A DNA stretch of 64,000 nt, taken from positions 40,830,858 through 40,894,857 of the forward strand of contig CM039119.1 in NCBI GenBank assembly GCA_022036555.1, read 5' to 3'. This stretch comes from Microstegium vimineum. Lineage: Eukaryota > Streptophyta > Magnoliopsida > Poales > Poaceae. Shown piece after piece: positions 35,515-46,678 of this stretch (its first letter is position 1; each line of letters begins with the position of its first letter). Made by a program: the position numbers and the translations under genes. The notes below the pieces were generated by a model. That model had not been told where the DNA came from. It searched no databases and was given only the letters and a program-made list of their open reading frames with translations.

Positions 35515-36530
35515 TAGTAGCAGTTGCTCTCCACCCACCCAAAAGCCAAAGGCCAGCTAGCCTTGTCCCTGTCCTTGTTCTTCCCCTGCCATTTTGAAAC
35601 TTATTTATTTATTATAAAGCGATGCTACAAAAACGTACTGTGGGGCCCTGCTTCAATTATACTAGAATTGGCGCATGTGCTTTAGTTTATGCTGAGCTTA
35701 TCCGTGTCCCAAGTCCCCACACCCCTGTAGTATGTTAGTACCTCTCGCCGTGATCTTCTGCTTCTCATGAAGATGTGGACAATATATATAGAATTGGATT
35801 ACTGCTGTAAGTACATGATTTCTTCTACTAGATACTAGTAGTATAATAGTCTACTTTTTGCTAATGTAGATCGTTCAGATTCTAGTCAGAAAAAAATCAC
35901 TGATGTACTACCTATATTATATTATATTATTAGATGCTTCCTGTAGATTCTTTAATTTTTATGGTTTTATTCGACAAACAAATCAAATCGAATCAAATCA
36001 AATCAAACAATGGCATACAGTACTTGTATACTCAGTACGTATTACTCAACTTTGGCATGATGCGGTATATATATAACCGGACTGGAGTCATGAATACCCG
36101 AAGAAAAGGACATGGACATCCGTCCAGACGGAGCTAGGAGTAAAACTAATTAAGCACATGTTCTCATTTCTGCATGAACCTACGTAAAAGAACTGTAGAT
36201 TACTACAGTAAAAGTAAAACGATACTCTGTCAAAACAAAAAACATGCATATATAGTCTGCTCATTACTGTAGCTACTCCTATATATACCCAAAAAAAGAA
36301 ACTGTTTCCGATCCTCTCCCAACAGTAGAAGCAGTGCAGCACACTGTAGTAGTTTCCCGATCACTTTGCAGTCGCAAAGGCAGAGGCGGCGCCCACACCT
36401 CCCTCACAAAAATAGGTCATGCCTTCGTCAGCTTATGACGTCATCATCAACGCGTAATAATGGTCCCAGCCACAGCCAGGCAGAGCTTCCACGTTGCTTC
36501 GCCAATGGGGAGCAAGCAAGCAAAGGCCGC
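35515..36530. repeat. Diverged non-coding block, copy 3 (nearest the WRKY gene)
   Basis: Collinear with copy 1b (22440-23540) as far as tatgacgtcatca (36434), and then with copies 1a and 2 across the conserved element. It therefore joins the two halves found apart in copy 1 and probably shows the ancestral order. It is AT-rich with no open frame of interest. Confidence 0.7.
36434..36514. promoter_or_regulatory. Conserved element, copy 3, with TGACGTCA motif
   Basis: tatgacgtcatcatcaacgc leads into gtaataatggtcccagcc and gcttccacgttgcttcgcc. TGACGTCA is the palindromic bZIP/TGA-factor site; ccacgttg has an ACGT core; ccaat follows. The element lies about 3.5 kb upstream of the WRKY start codon. 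A promoter or enhancer role is inferred. Confidence 0.45.
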
Positions 36531-38158
36531 CAAAGCCCAAAGGGACGGAGCTCTGACTTCACCTCACGCTAGCTAAATCCTCTTACGAATTTCCACCACC
36601 TCTCGTTTTATCCCTCCGGAAACGGCTACTCTCGTAGAGTCTCACTCAGCAAGCTCACCTCACCTCACCTCACCAGACCGATCGAGATATATAGGCATTT
36701 TATTTAACTAAGCACTAATATTTATTATGCCAATTCCTGAGATTAGGAGATGTGCTGATGACACAAGAAAACGAACAAAGGCAGCAACTTTAGTTGAGTC
36801 CTCCAAAAAGAGCGTGTGAACAGCTCTTTTCATTTCTTGCATGATCTGTTTTGGATTATTTGAACCCCAAAAATTCTACTAGCTAGATTCCTAGCTACGC
36901 TGGCAACATTACTCGATCAAAAGTCGTTGCTAAAAACAAATATTTTGTGCGTGCGCTGGGTTTGGTAGTTTTCTCAATCCTTGCAGAAGCAAATATTATA
37001 TCATATATACTGAGCACTAGCAGAGGCTTATTATTGTGTGCCAACGTATTTAGAAAGCTCAGCGGAAGCAATACAAGAGAGAGAGAGAGACAGAAAGAGC
37101 ACATGGTGGATCGAGGTACCTACAAACAAGGCAACACGACGGCGCGGATGCGACAAGAAAATCAAATAAAATCCATACATGTGCGCACCTTACTTTTAAC
37201 CTGACGGAAGTTATTATGAATATATATACATAGAAAATTAGTACCATGTCAAAAAACTACTACTACTACTACTACTATCTCTTCAGCTGCAAGTTTGTAC
37301 TTTAATCGTACGTCCACTGGATCCATGATTGTACAATACAGTACGTATAATGCAAACAACCATATATATATACTATACATATGACAATAATTAATGTGCT
37401 CCATTGAAGCTTGCGAAGGGACAGTTTGAATTAGTCGCCGTTTATTAGGCAACTGGCCTTATAAAAATTTGAAATAAATGTCCACGATCAGCTGTGTTTG
37501 GAAAGAAGCGTCGTGCATGTACAATGAACATGTGTACTACTGGATAGGTTTCTTCCCTGTTTTCCAACCGTTGGCGGTTTTCCCTCCTATCTGTGGATTC
37601 CTCTCCCATCATTTGGACCCGACCCGGTACACGTCGCACAATCAACATTTGGATTATATTAATTAGTTCACAATATATATAATTTTGATTTTCATGATGT
37701 GCGACATGTCGCCCATAAAAAAGACAACCAAGAAGTCTCTGCTATAGTATACTAATATGTATAGCTGTCACTCTCTCTCTCTCGTATATAATATCGTATA
37801 TATATATACTGCACTCGGTCAGAAGCATCAAACTATCTGAAATTGTTGCACAGTATATATGTAACTAGCTACATACTAGTATATATAGCCAGAGAAGAAG
37901 AATATGTACGTGTAATTTGAAGCAACTCAAATTGGAAAAACACTAACTGCGGCTGGCTCAGGTTTCAACTGAATTTTCATACAGGCACAGCCAGTACTTT
38001 TCAATGTGAAACGAAACAGCGAGGAAAAAGAGTAAGTTCAAGGCCTTTACACCAAAAACACAAGAATGAAACAGACCCTAGAAAAGACAGGTGCAGCTAG
38101 AACCAAAGTACAGTGTCCACACACCAAACATGCAGGAAAGCGATGCGCGCATTTGGTG

Positions 38159-38211
<53 letters not shown>

Positions 38212-38881
38212 TATATATATATAATATATATAAATATAGCAAAAGTTTTCTTTGCTTTCTTGCCAATTCAATATGAACTAGACAAGAAACATGACAAGGC
38301 CATAGCATCATATCATGTTTGGTGTGGCCTCAAGGTGTCACACAACAATTAGACATCACACAAGACATAAATGGCAAGTTGTTTTGAGGTTTGCTAAATT
38401 AAACTTGGTCTTGGCAAGTTCATAGAAAAATATATTAATATATCTAAAATATAGTAGCATCAAAATATATTTTAGGGTGTAATTAATGAACATGAATCTT
38501 AGTATACTTGATGTTATAGGTGTTTGTGCATTTATTTATTTATTTATTACAAATTTGATCAGAACTAGAGAAGTTAGAATTAGGATCAAGCTAAGAGGAA
38601 TTGTGCTCTGGAGTGGAGCGAGTATAGATTTATTAGTTTTCACCCTTCCTTGCTATATTATTCATGGATTCCAAGAGGGAGAAGGAAACTACTACTACAA
38701 CTACTTTGAGACCGGTCATCAGCAAGCTTGACCTCATCAAAATTAAAACCACCAAGTTGAGTATAGTATACATATGCACTAGAGAGGTTAGCTTTTTAAT
38801 TTAAAAAGATCTTTTCTCAGTGATGATCCTTTTATCAGTAGCCTATATATACTCCATTAAGGTTTAATGTCCATGTATTTA
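36531..38881. other. Distal upstream region of the WRKY gene
   Basis: A pyrimidine-rich, UTR-like stretch (36580-36680, with repeated ctcacctcacc) is followed by AT-rich DNA. There is a (TA)n microsatellite at 38159-38206, and purine runs (gagagagagaga near 37080) and ctctctctct near 37770. None of the short open frames looks real. Confidence 0.4.
38159..38206. repeat. (TA)n microsatellite
   Basis: About 24 TA units, extended by imperfect TA-rich sequence to about 38235. Tyr-Ile repeat frames across it are artefacts. Confidence 0.9.
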
Positions 38882-39212
38882 GGGCATGTTCGGTATAGCT
38901 TATTATAGCTTCATGAAGCTGTTGCGAGCTATTTTTTTTTTGCCAAACACCTCTTTTCAAAACAGCTTTACCCATGAAGCTGTTTTTCTTCCCCTCTCAC
39001 AAAGATATAAAGTTGGATGAAGCTGAAAATAGTAGCTTATCACAACTTTCTCACCTCTTTCTCTCTCACATGCATGCATAAAGTTGTTGGTGAAGCTGTT
39101 TTGCCAAACATTTTTTCCAAAATAGCTCAGCTTCACTTAGAGAGTTGTTTATAAAGTTATTTTCTAAAAAAAACAGCTTCACTAGTGAAGCTGGGCTGTA
39201 CCAAACAGGCCC
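38882..39212. mobile_element. Tourist-like MITE in the WRKY upstream region
   Basis: The ends gggcatgttcggtatagc and gctgtaccaaacaggccc are inverted, and TTA flanks both sides (38879-38881 and 39213-39215), the PIF/Harbinger target preference. 331 bp with repeated agctt/gaagct motifs. It ends about 0.83 kb before the WRKY ATG. Confidence 0.7.
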
Positions 39213-40046
39213 TTACTCCGTGTGCAAATGCATACTGTAAAACTATTTCCATGTGTACGTAATTAATAATATAAATAAATAAATTAATTAAAGAAAGAAA
39301 GAAAGCAGCGTAGTAGCACTGACATCCAGAAAACTAAGAAGAAATCCATGCATAGACAGAAAATTCGTCTCAGTCATATGTTAGTCGAATACAGTACAAG
39401 GTTGGCCGGTAGCTAGCATCTTCAACTTTGTGGGTTCATCAGATTTCGGGGTCCCGTACTGCTTGCCATGCATGACGATCGAGGCACCCGCACCGCACCT
39501 GGCTGGGTTCCCACCGGTGATTCCGACCTCTCACAGCATCTTGTGCCACAAAAGCCAACCCCGGCCATACCATCAGCACCCGGCACCACCAGGTGCAGTG
39601 CAGGCGTGGAAGCCGATCACGCGAGCTCCGTCCCTCCCAAACGAAGCGTCCAGGAAAGCTGTGTTGATCCGGATGGGACGGGGACCCCTGGCTTTTGCAT
39701 AGTACTACTAGAGAGCACTACGTGTTTTCCGTGTTGCCGATCCGATCCGACATGGCACAGCAGTGGCCAATCAGGCCCCAGTCGCCACTGCACTCACTCG
39801 TCAATTTCCTGTTAAGTTCCCTCTCGGCTTCGCCGGGACGCGCTTGTGTTTTCTCTTTAAAAGGGTAGCGCCGATCGAGCTCCCCCACCCTCCAAAGCCA
39901 GCCTCCCACGACTCGATCGACTCCACCACCACCACCACCACCCTTGCTGCTGGATCCAGTCCTATCCTACGTGGCTCCACGGCCGGCGAACCAACCAACC
40001 AAACCAACGGGCGCGGGCGGGCATTCTATTCGTCTCGTCTCGTCTG
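39213..40046 (+). promoter_or_regulatory. Proximal promoter and 5' leader of the WRKY gene
   Basis: GC content rises from about 39430. A CCAAT sequence (ggccaatcagg) is at 39767-39771 and a TATA-like tttaaaa at 39856-39862, 185 bp before the ATG. A (cca)n run (39924-39942) and repeated aaccaacc lie in the presumed leader. The transcription start cannot be fixed by eye. Open frames on both strands here are not supported as genes. Confidence 0.5.
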
Positions 40047-41425
40047 ATGGCAGCGACGACGGAGATGGAGATGGGCATGCTGGGCGTCCTCGACGGCGGC
40101 AGTAACAATAACAATGGAGGAGGCAGCTGCGGGCTGGTGGTCACAGAGCTCAGCCACATCAAGGAGCTGGTAAGGCAGCTGGAGCTGCACCTCGGCGGCT
40201 CCCCGTCCCCGGACCTGTGCAAGCACCTCGCCTCGCAGATCTTCTCCCTCACCGAGCGCTCCATCGGCCTCATCACCTCCTCCTCCAACAACAGCATCCT
40301 CGACGGCGGCGCCCGCCGGAAGCGCTCCGCGGGCGGCGATGCCGGCCTCGCCTCCCCGCTCTCTGCGACGCCCACCAGCGACGTCACGGACGGGCCCTTC
40401 AAGAACACCAAGAAGAGGTCCAGACCACCACTAACACTAATGCTTTGCTTTGCTGCTTCCTCTCAAGAAGCTTCCTCTCGATCTTTTGCTAAACTGAATG
40501 AACTCGTTTTGATCGCAGGAAGGTGATGGAACAGCGGAGGCAGAGGGTGAGCTCCGTCGGCGGGCGAGACCCAGTCGACGACGGCCATAGCTGGAGGAAG
40601 TACGGCCAGAAGGAGATTCTCGGAGCCAAGCACCCAAGGTTGGCAGCCATAGCCATCTCTATTGAATTTTCAAGCCCAAGCAATCTGTTCTGCACGTGTG
40701 TGTTGTGTTGTGTTCCTATCCTAACCTTCCTCCCAAGCCCAAGTGGAATCCAAATCATTTGCGTCTGCCTTTTGGGTTGGGATGCTTGTGCCTGTCCTGT
40801 CCTTTCTCAAAGTTGTAGCCTTTGTTGTGTTCTTGAATGATTGGCCTCCACTTGGCACACAAGGCCATTGGATGTGGTTTGGAACAGTCTTTCCTCCTGC
40901 TGCTACTGCTACTGCTACTGCTAGTGGTTTGGAACCGTGTCTGATGGATCTCCTCCGCCGTGCAAATTTCGCAGGGGCTACTACCGCTGCACGCACCGCC
41001 ACTCGCAGGGGTGCCAAGCGACGAAGCAGGTGCAGCGCACCGACGAGGACCCGGCGCTGTACGACATCATCTACCACGGAGAGCACACTTGTGTCCACAG
41101 GCCAGCAGCGGCGGCACACAACAACCCGGACGCGCACGGCCACCTGCAGAGCCTGAGCGCCGGGCTCACGGTGAAGACCGAGGGCCTGCCCGCGGCCGCG
41201 GCACCATCGCATCAGGGCTTGTACTCCACGCCGCCCGCGACCTCCGAACTCCAACCACGTCGCTCCTACTCCTACCTGCCGCCGTTCGACGACGCCGAGT
41301 GGCGCGGCCATGACGAGCTCCAGGAGGTGGTGTCGGCGCTCGTGGCCGCCAGCGCGCCGCCGCCCGCCGTCGATAGCTTCGACGACCTCCTCGTCGACAT
41401 AGACATCTCCAGCTTCTTCGTGTGA
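40047..41425 (+). CDS. Group III WRKY transcription factor (three exons)
   Basis: WRKY proteins bind W-box DNA (TTGACC/T) in the nucleus and often control defence, senescence and stress genes. Exons by splice consensus and frame are 40047-40417, 40519-40638 and 40975-41425, giving 313 residues. The intron after HPR splits an Arg codon (AG/G), the position typical of WRKY domains. The domain begins DDGHSWRKYGQKE (residues 144-156). Its zinc finger is Cys169-X7-Cys177-X23-His201-X-Cys203, the C2HC form that defines group III. The N-terminal part (residues about 34-75, ELSHIKELVRQLELHL) resembles the helical region of group III relatives. A basic RRKRS stretch (about residues 91-95) may aid nuclear import. 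The acidic C-terminus FDDLLVDIDISSFFV could be an activation region. The start is the first ATG in frame, and the gene appears intact. The exact orthologue is not assigned. Confidence 0.93.
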
Positions 41426-42766
41426 ATCGTGATGCGCTTGGTTGGTTGTAGCTGATGAAGCTTAGTAGCCTAGTAGGGATGTGACCGAACCCTCTGGCTC
41501 TGGCTCTGGGGACCGGGGCGTTGGTTCGTCTGGAACAGAACAGAACAGAGGAGGGAAGAGCAACAAGCCAGAGCTCTGCTTTCCTGGGTCCATGCAGATG
41601 CAGTGCAGGCGTAATACCGTAGGAGATGATGAACACGAGTAGAGATTGTATTTTCTTTTTCTACCATTCTTTTTTGTTAATCTTTTTCCTCTTCTGAGGG
41701 CCGAGAGTGTTGTGTTTGTATTTGTATTATTGATTTTTTTATGCCAAGGGAAAATAAGATCCTTCGAGCCATCTGAGAATTGTCTTTGATCTCAATTATC
41801 GGTTTTTTTTTTACATATTAGTTTATATTGAAATCACAAATGCATTTAAGCTTTTTTTGTGTGTGTGTGTGGATGCAGTTCTGAATTGATCACAAGATAA
41901 TTTGTCATTTGCCAACACTGTAAATTCTGAATACTAACCATATTTTGTCCTTGTAACTAATACTGTATAATAAATAAGTAGACAAAACATCTCCACTTTG
42001 GTTGCCACAGGTCTGAGTTCGGTAACGTGTGATTGGACTGATCATGATGATACACGCTACTCGCAAGCATATCACAAGTCACAAGGCTTGATGCTCAGTT
42101 ATTAGCTCCTGCAGCCTTGTGAGTGGTTTATCTTCGTTTCGTTGAAATTTGACTTACGTTAATTTGTTGAGAGAGGAAAACACTATTCGCTCACTGAAAA
42201 GTACTACTCAAGTAATGCTGACAACATATACTACGTACTATCTTTTAAGATCACCTCTTTGATCAAGATTAACTCATGAACAAAAGTATGAACTTTCTTC
42301 TTCATACCCAAAAAAAGAAGAAGAGAGAATGAAATATGAGCCCATCAATCACCATAATTGTAAACGTGTTCCCTTGAGCCGAACAGCTCTGTCATTCTCA
42401 GACACGACCAGGGGGAGAATTGGACTTGGCAAATGCCTCTCACTGTCATTGTTGTAAAACTCATTAATATGAAAACCGGCAAAGTAGTTGTCCGGTCTGA
42501 GAAAGTTCCATACATCTAAGAAGCATATCTTCTCAAAGCGATAAAGCTAACAAAAACGTCCAGGACACGTCCAAAGTCCATGCTTCAAACACTGCTACTG
42601 CTACTGGTAAAAAACTACCCGGTCAATATCGAAGCAGAACCACAAAGCTGGGAGGAGGAGTCCTCATCACTAGTTTTGAGTTACTATCGTCGTCCTCAAG
42701 AATAATGTAGGAATAGCGCGTGGGTTCACATTTCATTCGGAGGATTCACAGCCTCTAGAATACTCC
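41426..42766. other. 3' regions between the convergent WRKY and cytochrome b5 genes
   Basis: The WRKY 3' UTR probably extends to about 41.75 kb, where an AT-rich stretch with aaaataaga appears. The rest is AT-rich, with a short (gt)n run near 41860. The cytochrome b5 3' UTR enters from the right. No further gene is seen. Confidence 0.5.
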
Positions 42767-44816
42767 TCAGGCCTTCAGTTCGCCGATGCAGAAATCCTCG
42801 ATGATGTCAAATACTCTTGTCCCATGTTGCGGGCTGAAAACGCGTGGAGGTATAAGTTTTAGCTAAACGCAATGAAAAATGAAGGTGGCAATGCTGCGCA
42901 ATTATGACTTGTGGACAAAAGCAATAGCAAAAAAGAAAAACGAATTTTCCTTTCAGAAAAGGACAGGATAAGCACAGTCCCCATCAAAGTTGTTTTTTTA
43001 CAGTTTCCATGATTCTGCAGCATCTTTCGTCACGTCAGGATTTTGTTAGTATTTCGTTTACGCACTTTCGGACGTGCTCCTGTAAACACTTAAGTGTCGT
43101 CTTCTCTGAGCTCTGAAAGCGTGTAGACTGCGCAGGTATGACATTTCTCTTGGTTGGACATAAATGATTGATGGCAATACAGTTGAGCAATCAAAAGCTT
43201 GTGAAGAAAAGCAATAGCAAGATCAGAATAATTTTTCTTGACAAGGAAAGGATATAAGAAGTATCCACAATCGATATTAATTTATGAGTTTTTTTACTGA
43301 TTCGCAGCATCTATTATCTAGATGTTATCAATTATTCCATGATCTTATTGGCGTGCTCATGTATATATTTAATATTTCATACTCATAGCAACAACGACAT
43401 GGACATGGACATCAATCTTATTGAATGTTTTCAAGCTACAGGTTCAGTTACACAGCATCAATATATATGAAACTTCGTAACAAAGGAAATTATTGGTCAA
43501 CATCACTGAAAAAAAATACAAGCAATAGAAAACTATTAACCAGCTCTACTTATTGCTCAAACAGAAAAAATTGAAAATAACATTGAATTGCTAATTTATC
43601 TAATTATCTATTTGAAAACTCAGCCTTTGTCATATAAAGCCCCTAACTCTAGACCACCTTAAGATTGATTTTAGTTTGATCATTATCTAAGATTCTGACA
43701 AAGATAGATCTTATTTGGAGAAATTAGGTATCATTTATCCTTTATTTATTATTCTGGAAAACAACGGAATACTTCTCCATCAAGCTCACTGTTTTGGATA
43801 TTGGAAGACAAGGGAGGATCCTTACCACGTTTTATGCCTACCTAATAAACAAATAGTTTGTTGAATAATTTAGTTTGAACCTATTTTTTTAAGGAATCTA
43901 ATCACCTAAGAAAATGTAAATAAAAAAATATGCAGAGCAGTAAAACCTAACAATTCTGAAATATACTAACAGAGCATATTTTGGGTGGCCAAACAAAAGC
44001 ATGTTCTTTGAGCAAAGATGGCAGAATGCAGAGCAAACAATGGAGGATAAGTTACAAACCCAAAAAATCCCTCCGTAGAATCATCTCCAGCATTGTTCAA
44101 GATGGCATCACCACCTGGGTGTTCCTCCACATATGAAGTGACATCATAAACCTGGATAATCAGAAAAAACTGAAGAATCATAAGAAATGAAGTCCAAGCA
44201 GTTATTAATTTCCTAATTTTAGTTTAAAGCTGATGAAATTTAGTTGGTACAGTGTTTTTCTTAACCTTATCTTTGATTATTATCCAACAATCCTTCCGTG
44301 TATTGTGAGTTGATACCTCTTTCTTTGTATAGCTTCTAGATGTCTGAATGGGGAATGGCAGACAGCAACGAATGAGAACGTTGTTAAGATAGATGTCTGA
44401 ATGGGGAACGGAAGAAAGCAATAAACCAGAATGATGTTAAGACAGTGGCACATCTGAATGTGCATTTTAGTGTCTGCATAACCTATGTCAGCATTGCCTT
44501 TCAGTCAACAAGTCGTTTTTCAGATTCATAAAGCACAATGTAAAGCAACTGCTTGATCATCAGTTAGTTAGACGTGCATGCATTACAGAAATGAGGAAGC
44601 TAAAGTATTCAATGATAAAAGATCTCATTCACCTTCCCACTTCCTAATGGATGCGCCCATTTCCTTTACCTGCAATACAACAATAGTCAATAGCAAAATA
44701 TTTACCTTTGATTCTCAAGTGATACAACTTTTACCTTTGCCATTAGACCTTGGGATAACAAACAGGGCTCCCAGTACAAGAAGCATAACAAGTAAGACGT
44801 AGATCAGAATTTCCAT
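42767..44816 (-). CDS. Small cytochrome b5-like protein with N-terminal membrane anchor (five exons, one a microexon)
   Basis: Cytochrome b5 domains carry a haem that passes electrons to membrane desaturases, hydroxylases or P450s, usually at the ER. Minus-strand exons: 44816-44735, 44643-44633, 44343-44266, 44151-44060 and 42833-42767, giving 109 residues. Residues 1-23 (MEILIYVLLVMLLVLGALFV) are a signal anchor; classic b5 has its anchor at the C-terminus instead. The domain runs from THNTRKDCWIIIKDKVYDV to FDIIEDFCIGEL. The haem ligands are His68 in EEHPGGDAI and His91 in GPQHGTRVF. All introns follow GT-AG. The 11-bp exon 2 was chosen because it alone keeps the frame between exons 1 and 3; the linker (about residues 28-34) is therefore less certain than the rest. 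The last intron is 1.2 kb. The gene converges with the WRKY gene. Confidence 0.88.
42905..43320. repeat. Diverged direct duplication inside the last cytochrome b5 intron
   Basis: 42905-43035 (aaaagcaatagcaa ... cagcatctttcgtc) is repeated in worn form at 43203-43325 (gaaaagcaatagcaa ... cagcatctattatc), an offset of about 290 bp. Both carry aaaggacaggata/aaaggatata and a T-run before the cagcatct motif. Confidence 0.6.
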
Positions 44817-44987
44817 CGTGCACCTCAGAAATCACTGTACCTGATATTGACTGAAATAATGTTCAGAGAAAGAAACCGACTTTAGTACATGGCTATCGTC
44901 AGTGTTGCTCACAGTAAACAAAAGGCAACGAGCAAACACAACAAGAATCAAGTATAATTAAACAAAGATGTATATATGTATGACTTA

Positions 44988-45720
44988 TGCTGTGTTTGGA
45001 TGTAGATATTCAGCCACGGGTATTGGAATTGGTATTGGCTAGCACGGAATGCAGCTGTTTGGATGGTTTAGAATTCGGAATTGGAAACTGAGCTCAATAC
45101 CAACCGGTATTCGCAACACTTGCTTGCCCCATCCCTCAATACACAGCCTTACCCTCGTTATTACACGGAATCGAGTCTCGCGAGAAAAAATTGCTCCCTT
45201 CCCCGTCTCCGACGTCAGCGAACCATACGGCTCGTCCATCTCCGTCGATCTGCCGACAGGTCCTCCTCCTCCTCCGGTGGCACCTCCTCCCTGCTATGGC
45301 CTCCGTCGGGCTCCTCCCTGCCACAGTTGTCACCAAAGAGGACCAGATTTGCCTCGCCATGGCCGCCACCGGACTCCTCCGCCCAAGCTCCTCCCGGTTG
45401 GACTCCTCCTTCCATGGCATCCGTCGACCTCCGCCCGAGCTCCGCCCGGCCATGGGCCATGGCCGCTTCGGGCTCCTTCCCGCCATCTCCGTCCGAGCTC
45501 CTCCCAGCCATGGGCCATGGCCGCTTCGGGCTCCTCCCCGCCATGGGTTGCGGCCGATGGGTGCAGGTCCCGCCCTGCCATGGTCGCCATTGACCGTCAC
45601 CCAATTCAATGGCTATCCAAACAACAATATTCGAATTGAGCCCATTTCAATGCTATGGCTGATTTGGAATTGAACTCAATTCAATTCTATGGTCTCCAAT
45701 ATCTACATCCAAACGGAGCC
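44988..45720. mobile_element. PIF/Harbinger-like (Tourist) element with GC-rich interior
   Basis: The ends tgctgtgtttggatgtagat and atctacatccaaacggagcc are inverted, with TTA at 44985-44987 and 45721-45723. The 733-bp interior is GC-rich and contains tandem units around gccatgggccatggccgctt (near 45450 and 45510), which generate long overlapping open frames on both strands. The frames are repeat-derived and no transposase is present. The element lies about 0.17 kb upstream of the cytochrome b5 start codon, in the presumed leader intron or promoter. Confidence 0.7.
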
Positions 45721-46096
45721 TTATGTATCTCTTTGTCAACAGAATGCAACTGGATCTACAGCCTAATCAACTCTGAAACAGACGCAAGAAAGAAGAATAA
45801 GGACCTTGCACAATAGGGGACGAAGCCACATATCTAATGAGTAATGATGAAGGTGACCTAATAAAGGCTAAAGCCACATAATACTCTAGAATAATTTGTA
45901 AAAGGTCACATCGGCCTGCGTCAGGATCTACACGAATCTGGTATTCTATTTCAGAATAGATCTTCCAAAGACAAACGCGTTCAGCCGATAGAGAAGGCTC
46001 GCCTCGCACGCCGCCCCCGCCAGGCCGCCGCCGCACGCCACCACCCCCATCCCAGTTTCTCTCCGGCCGGCGGCGGCGGCGGCGGCCCGTGATGCT
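45721..46096 (-). promoter_or_regulatory. Candidate leader or first non-coding exon of the cytochrome b5 gene
   Basis: On the minus strand a GC-rich segment (46090-45960; ccggcggcgg...gagagaaactggg) leads into a tttggaag/atctattc junction and AT-rich intron-like DNA. The position upstream of 44816 and the composition suit a 5' UTR exon. An open frame (46036-45767, 89 codons) crosses it but has no recognisable domain. The assignment is tentative. Confidence 0.3.
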
Positions 46097-46678
46097 CTCA
46101 TCGCTTCCCTTCTCCCCTCCCCTCCCTCATCCCCTCATCCCCACACCTCCTTCACCCTGCTCCTCCTCGCACATCTCCGGTGAGCTGGCCGGCCGGCGGG
46201 CCAGATCCGGGCCCCTCGGGGTCGGATCCGCCATCCCCCTCACCAGATCTGAGCCTCCGTGCGGCTTTTGGGGAGTGCATGTTCGTCCTCGCGCTACGAC
46301 GTCCATGGGCGTGCTTGCTGAAGCCGGTGATGGCGCCGTTGCTGGCTTCCCTGGCGGGCCTGCGCTGCGTCGTCCATGGCCGTGCGCGCTGAAGCGGTGA
46401 TGGCTTCCCCAGCGGGCCTGCTGCGAGGGCGGCTGCCTCCCCAGGCCTTCTCCTATCCTTGCCAGCCGTGGGCGGTCGATCTGGACCCATGCCAGCACAG
46501 CGTCGGCGTGGTGGAGTGCGGGCAGAGACTTCTGCGCGCCGAGCGACGGCGTGAGCTCGTTGCTCGCCGGCCTAGATGGCGCTTGGCACAGTGGCACCCC
46601 CTCTCCGACCCACGATGTCGACTACTATGCTTGGGTATCTACCTTGCCCAGCTTCTAGCTCTGGCTAGCGGCGGTGGC
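46097..46678 (+). mobile_element. Retroposon-like sequence, left part (continues at 55950)
   Basis: A C-rich start (cttcccttctcccctcccct) and GC-rich body with overlapping frames on both strands run up to the hAT insertion at 46679 and continue without break at 55950, where the element ends in an A-run at 56748. The structure is that of a LINE-type retroposon with a GC-rich 5' region. No reverse transcriptase is seen, so it is truncated or non-autonomous. Confidence 0.4.

Noticed and set aside
45049..45673. 196-codon and overlapping frames suggesting a Pro-rich protein
   Set aside because: They are inside a TTA-flanked Harbinger-like element and created by GC-rich tandem repeats; no family matches.
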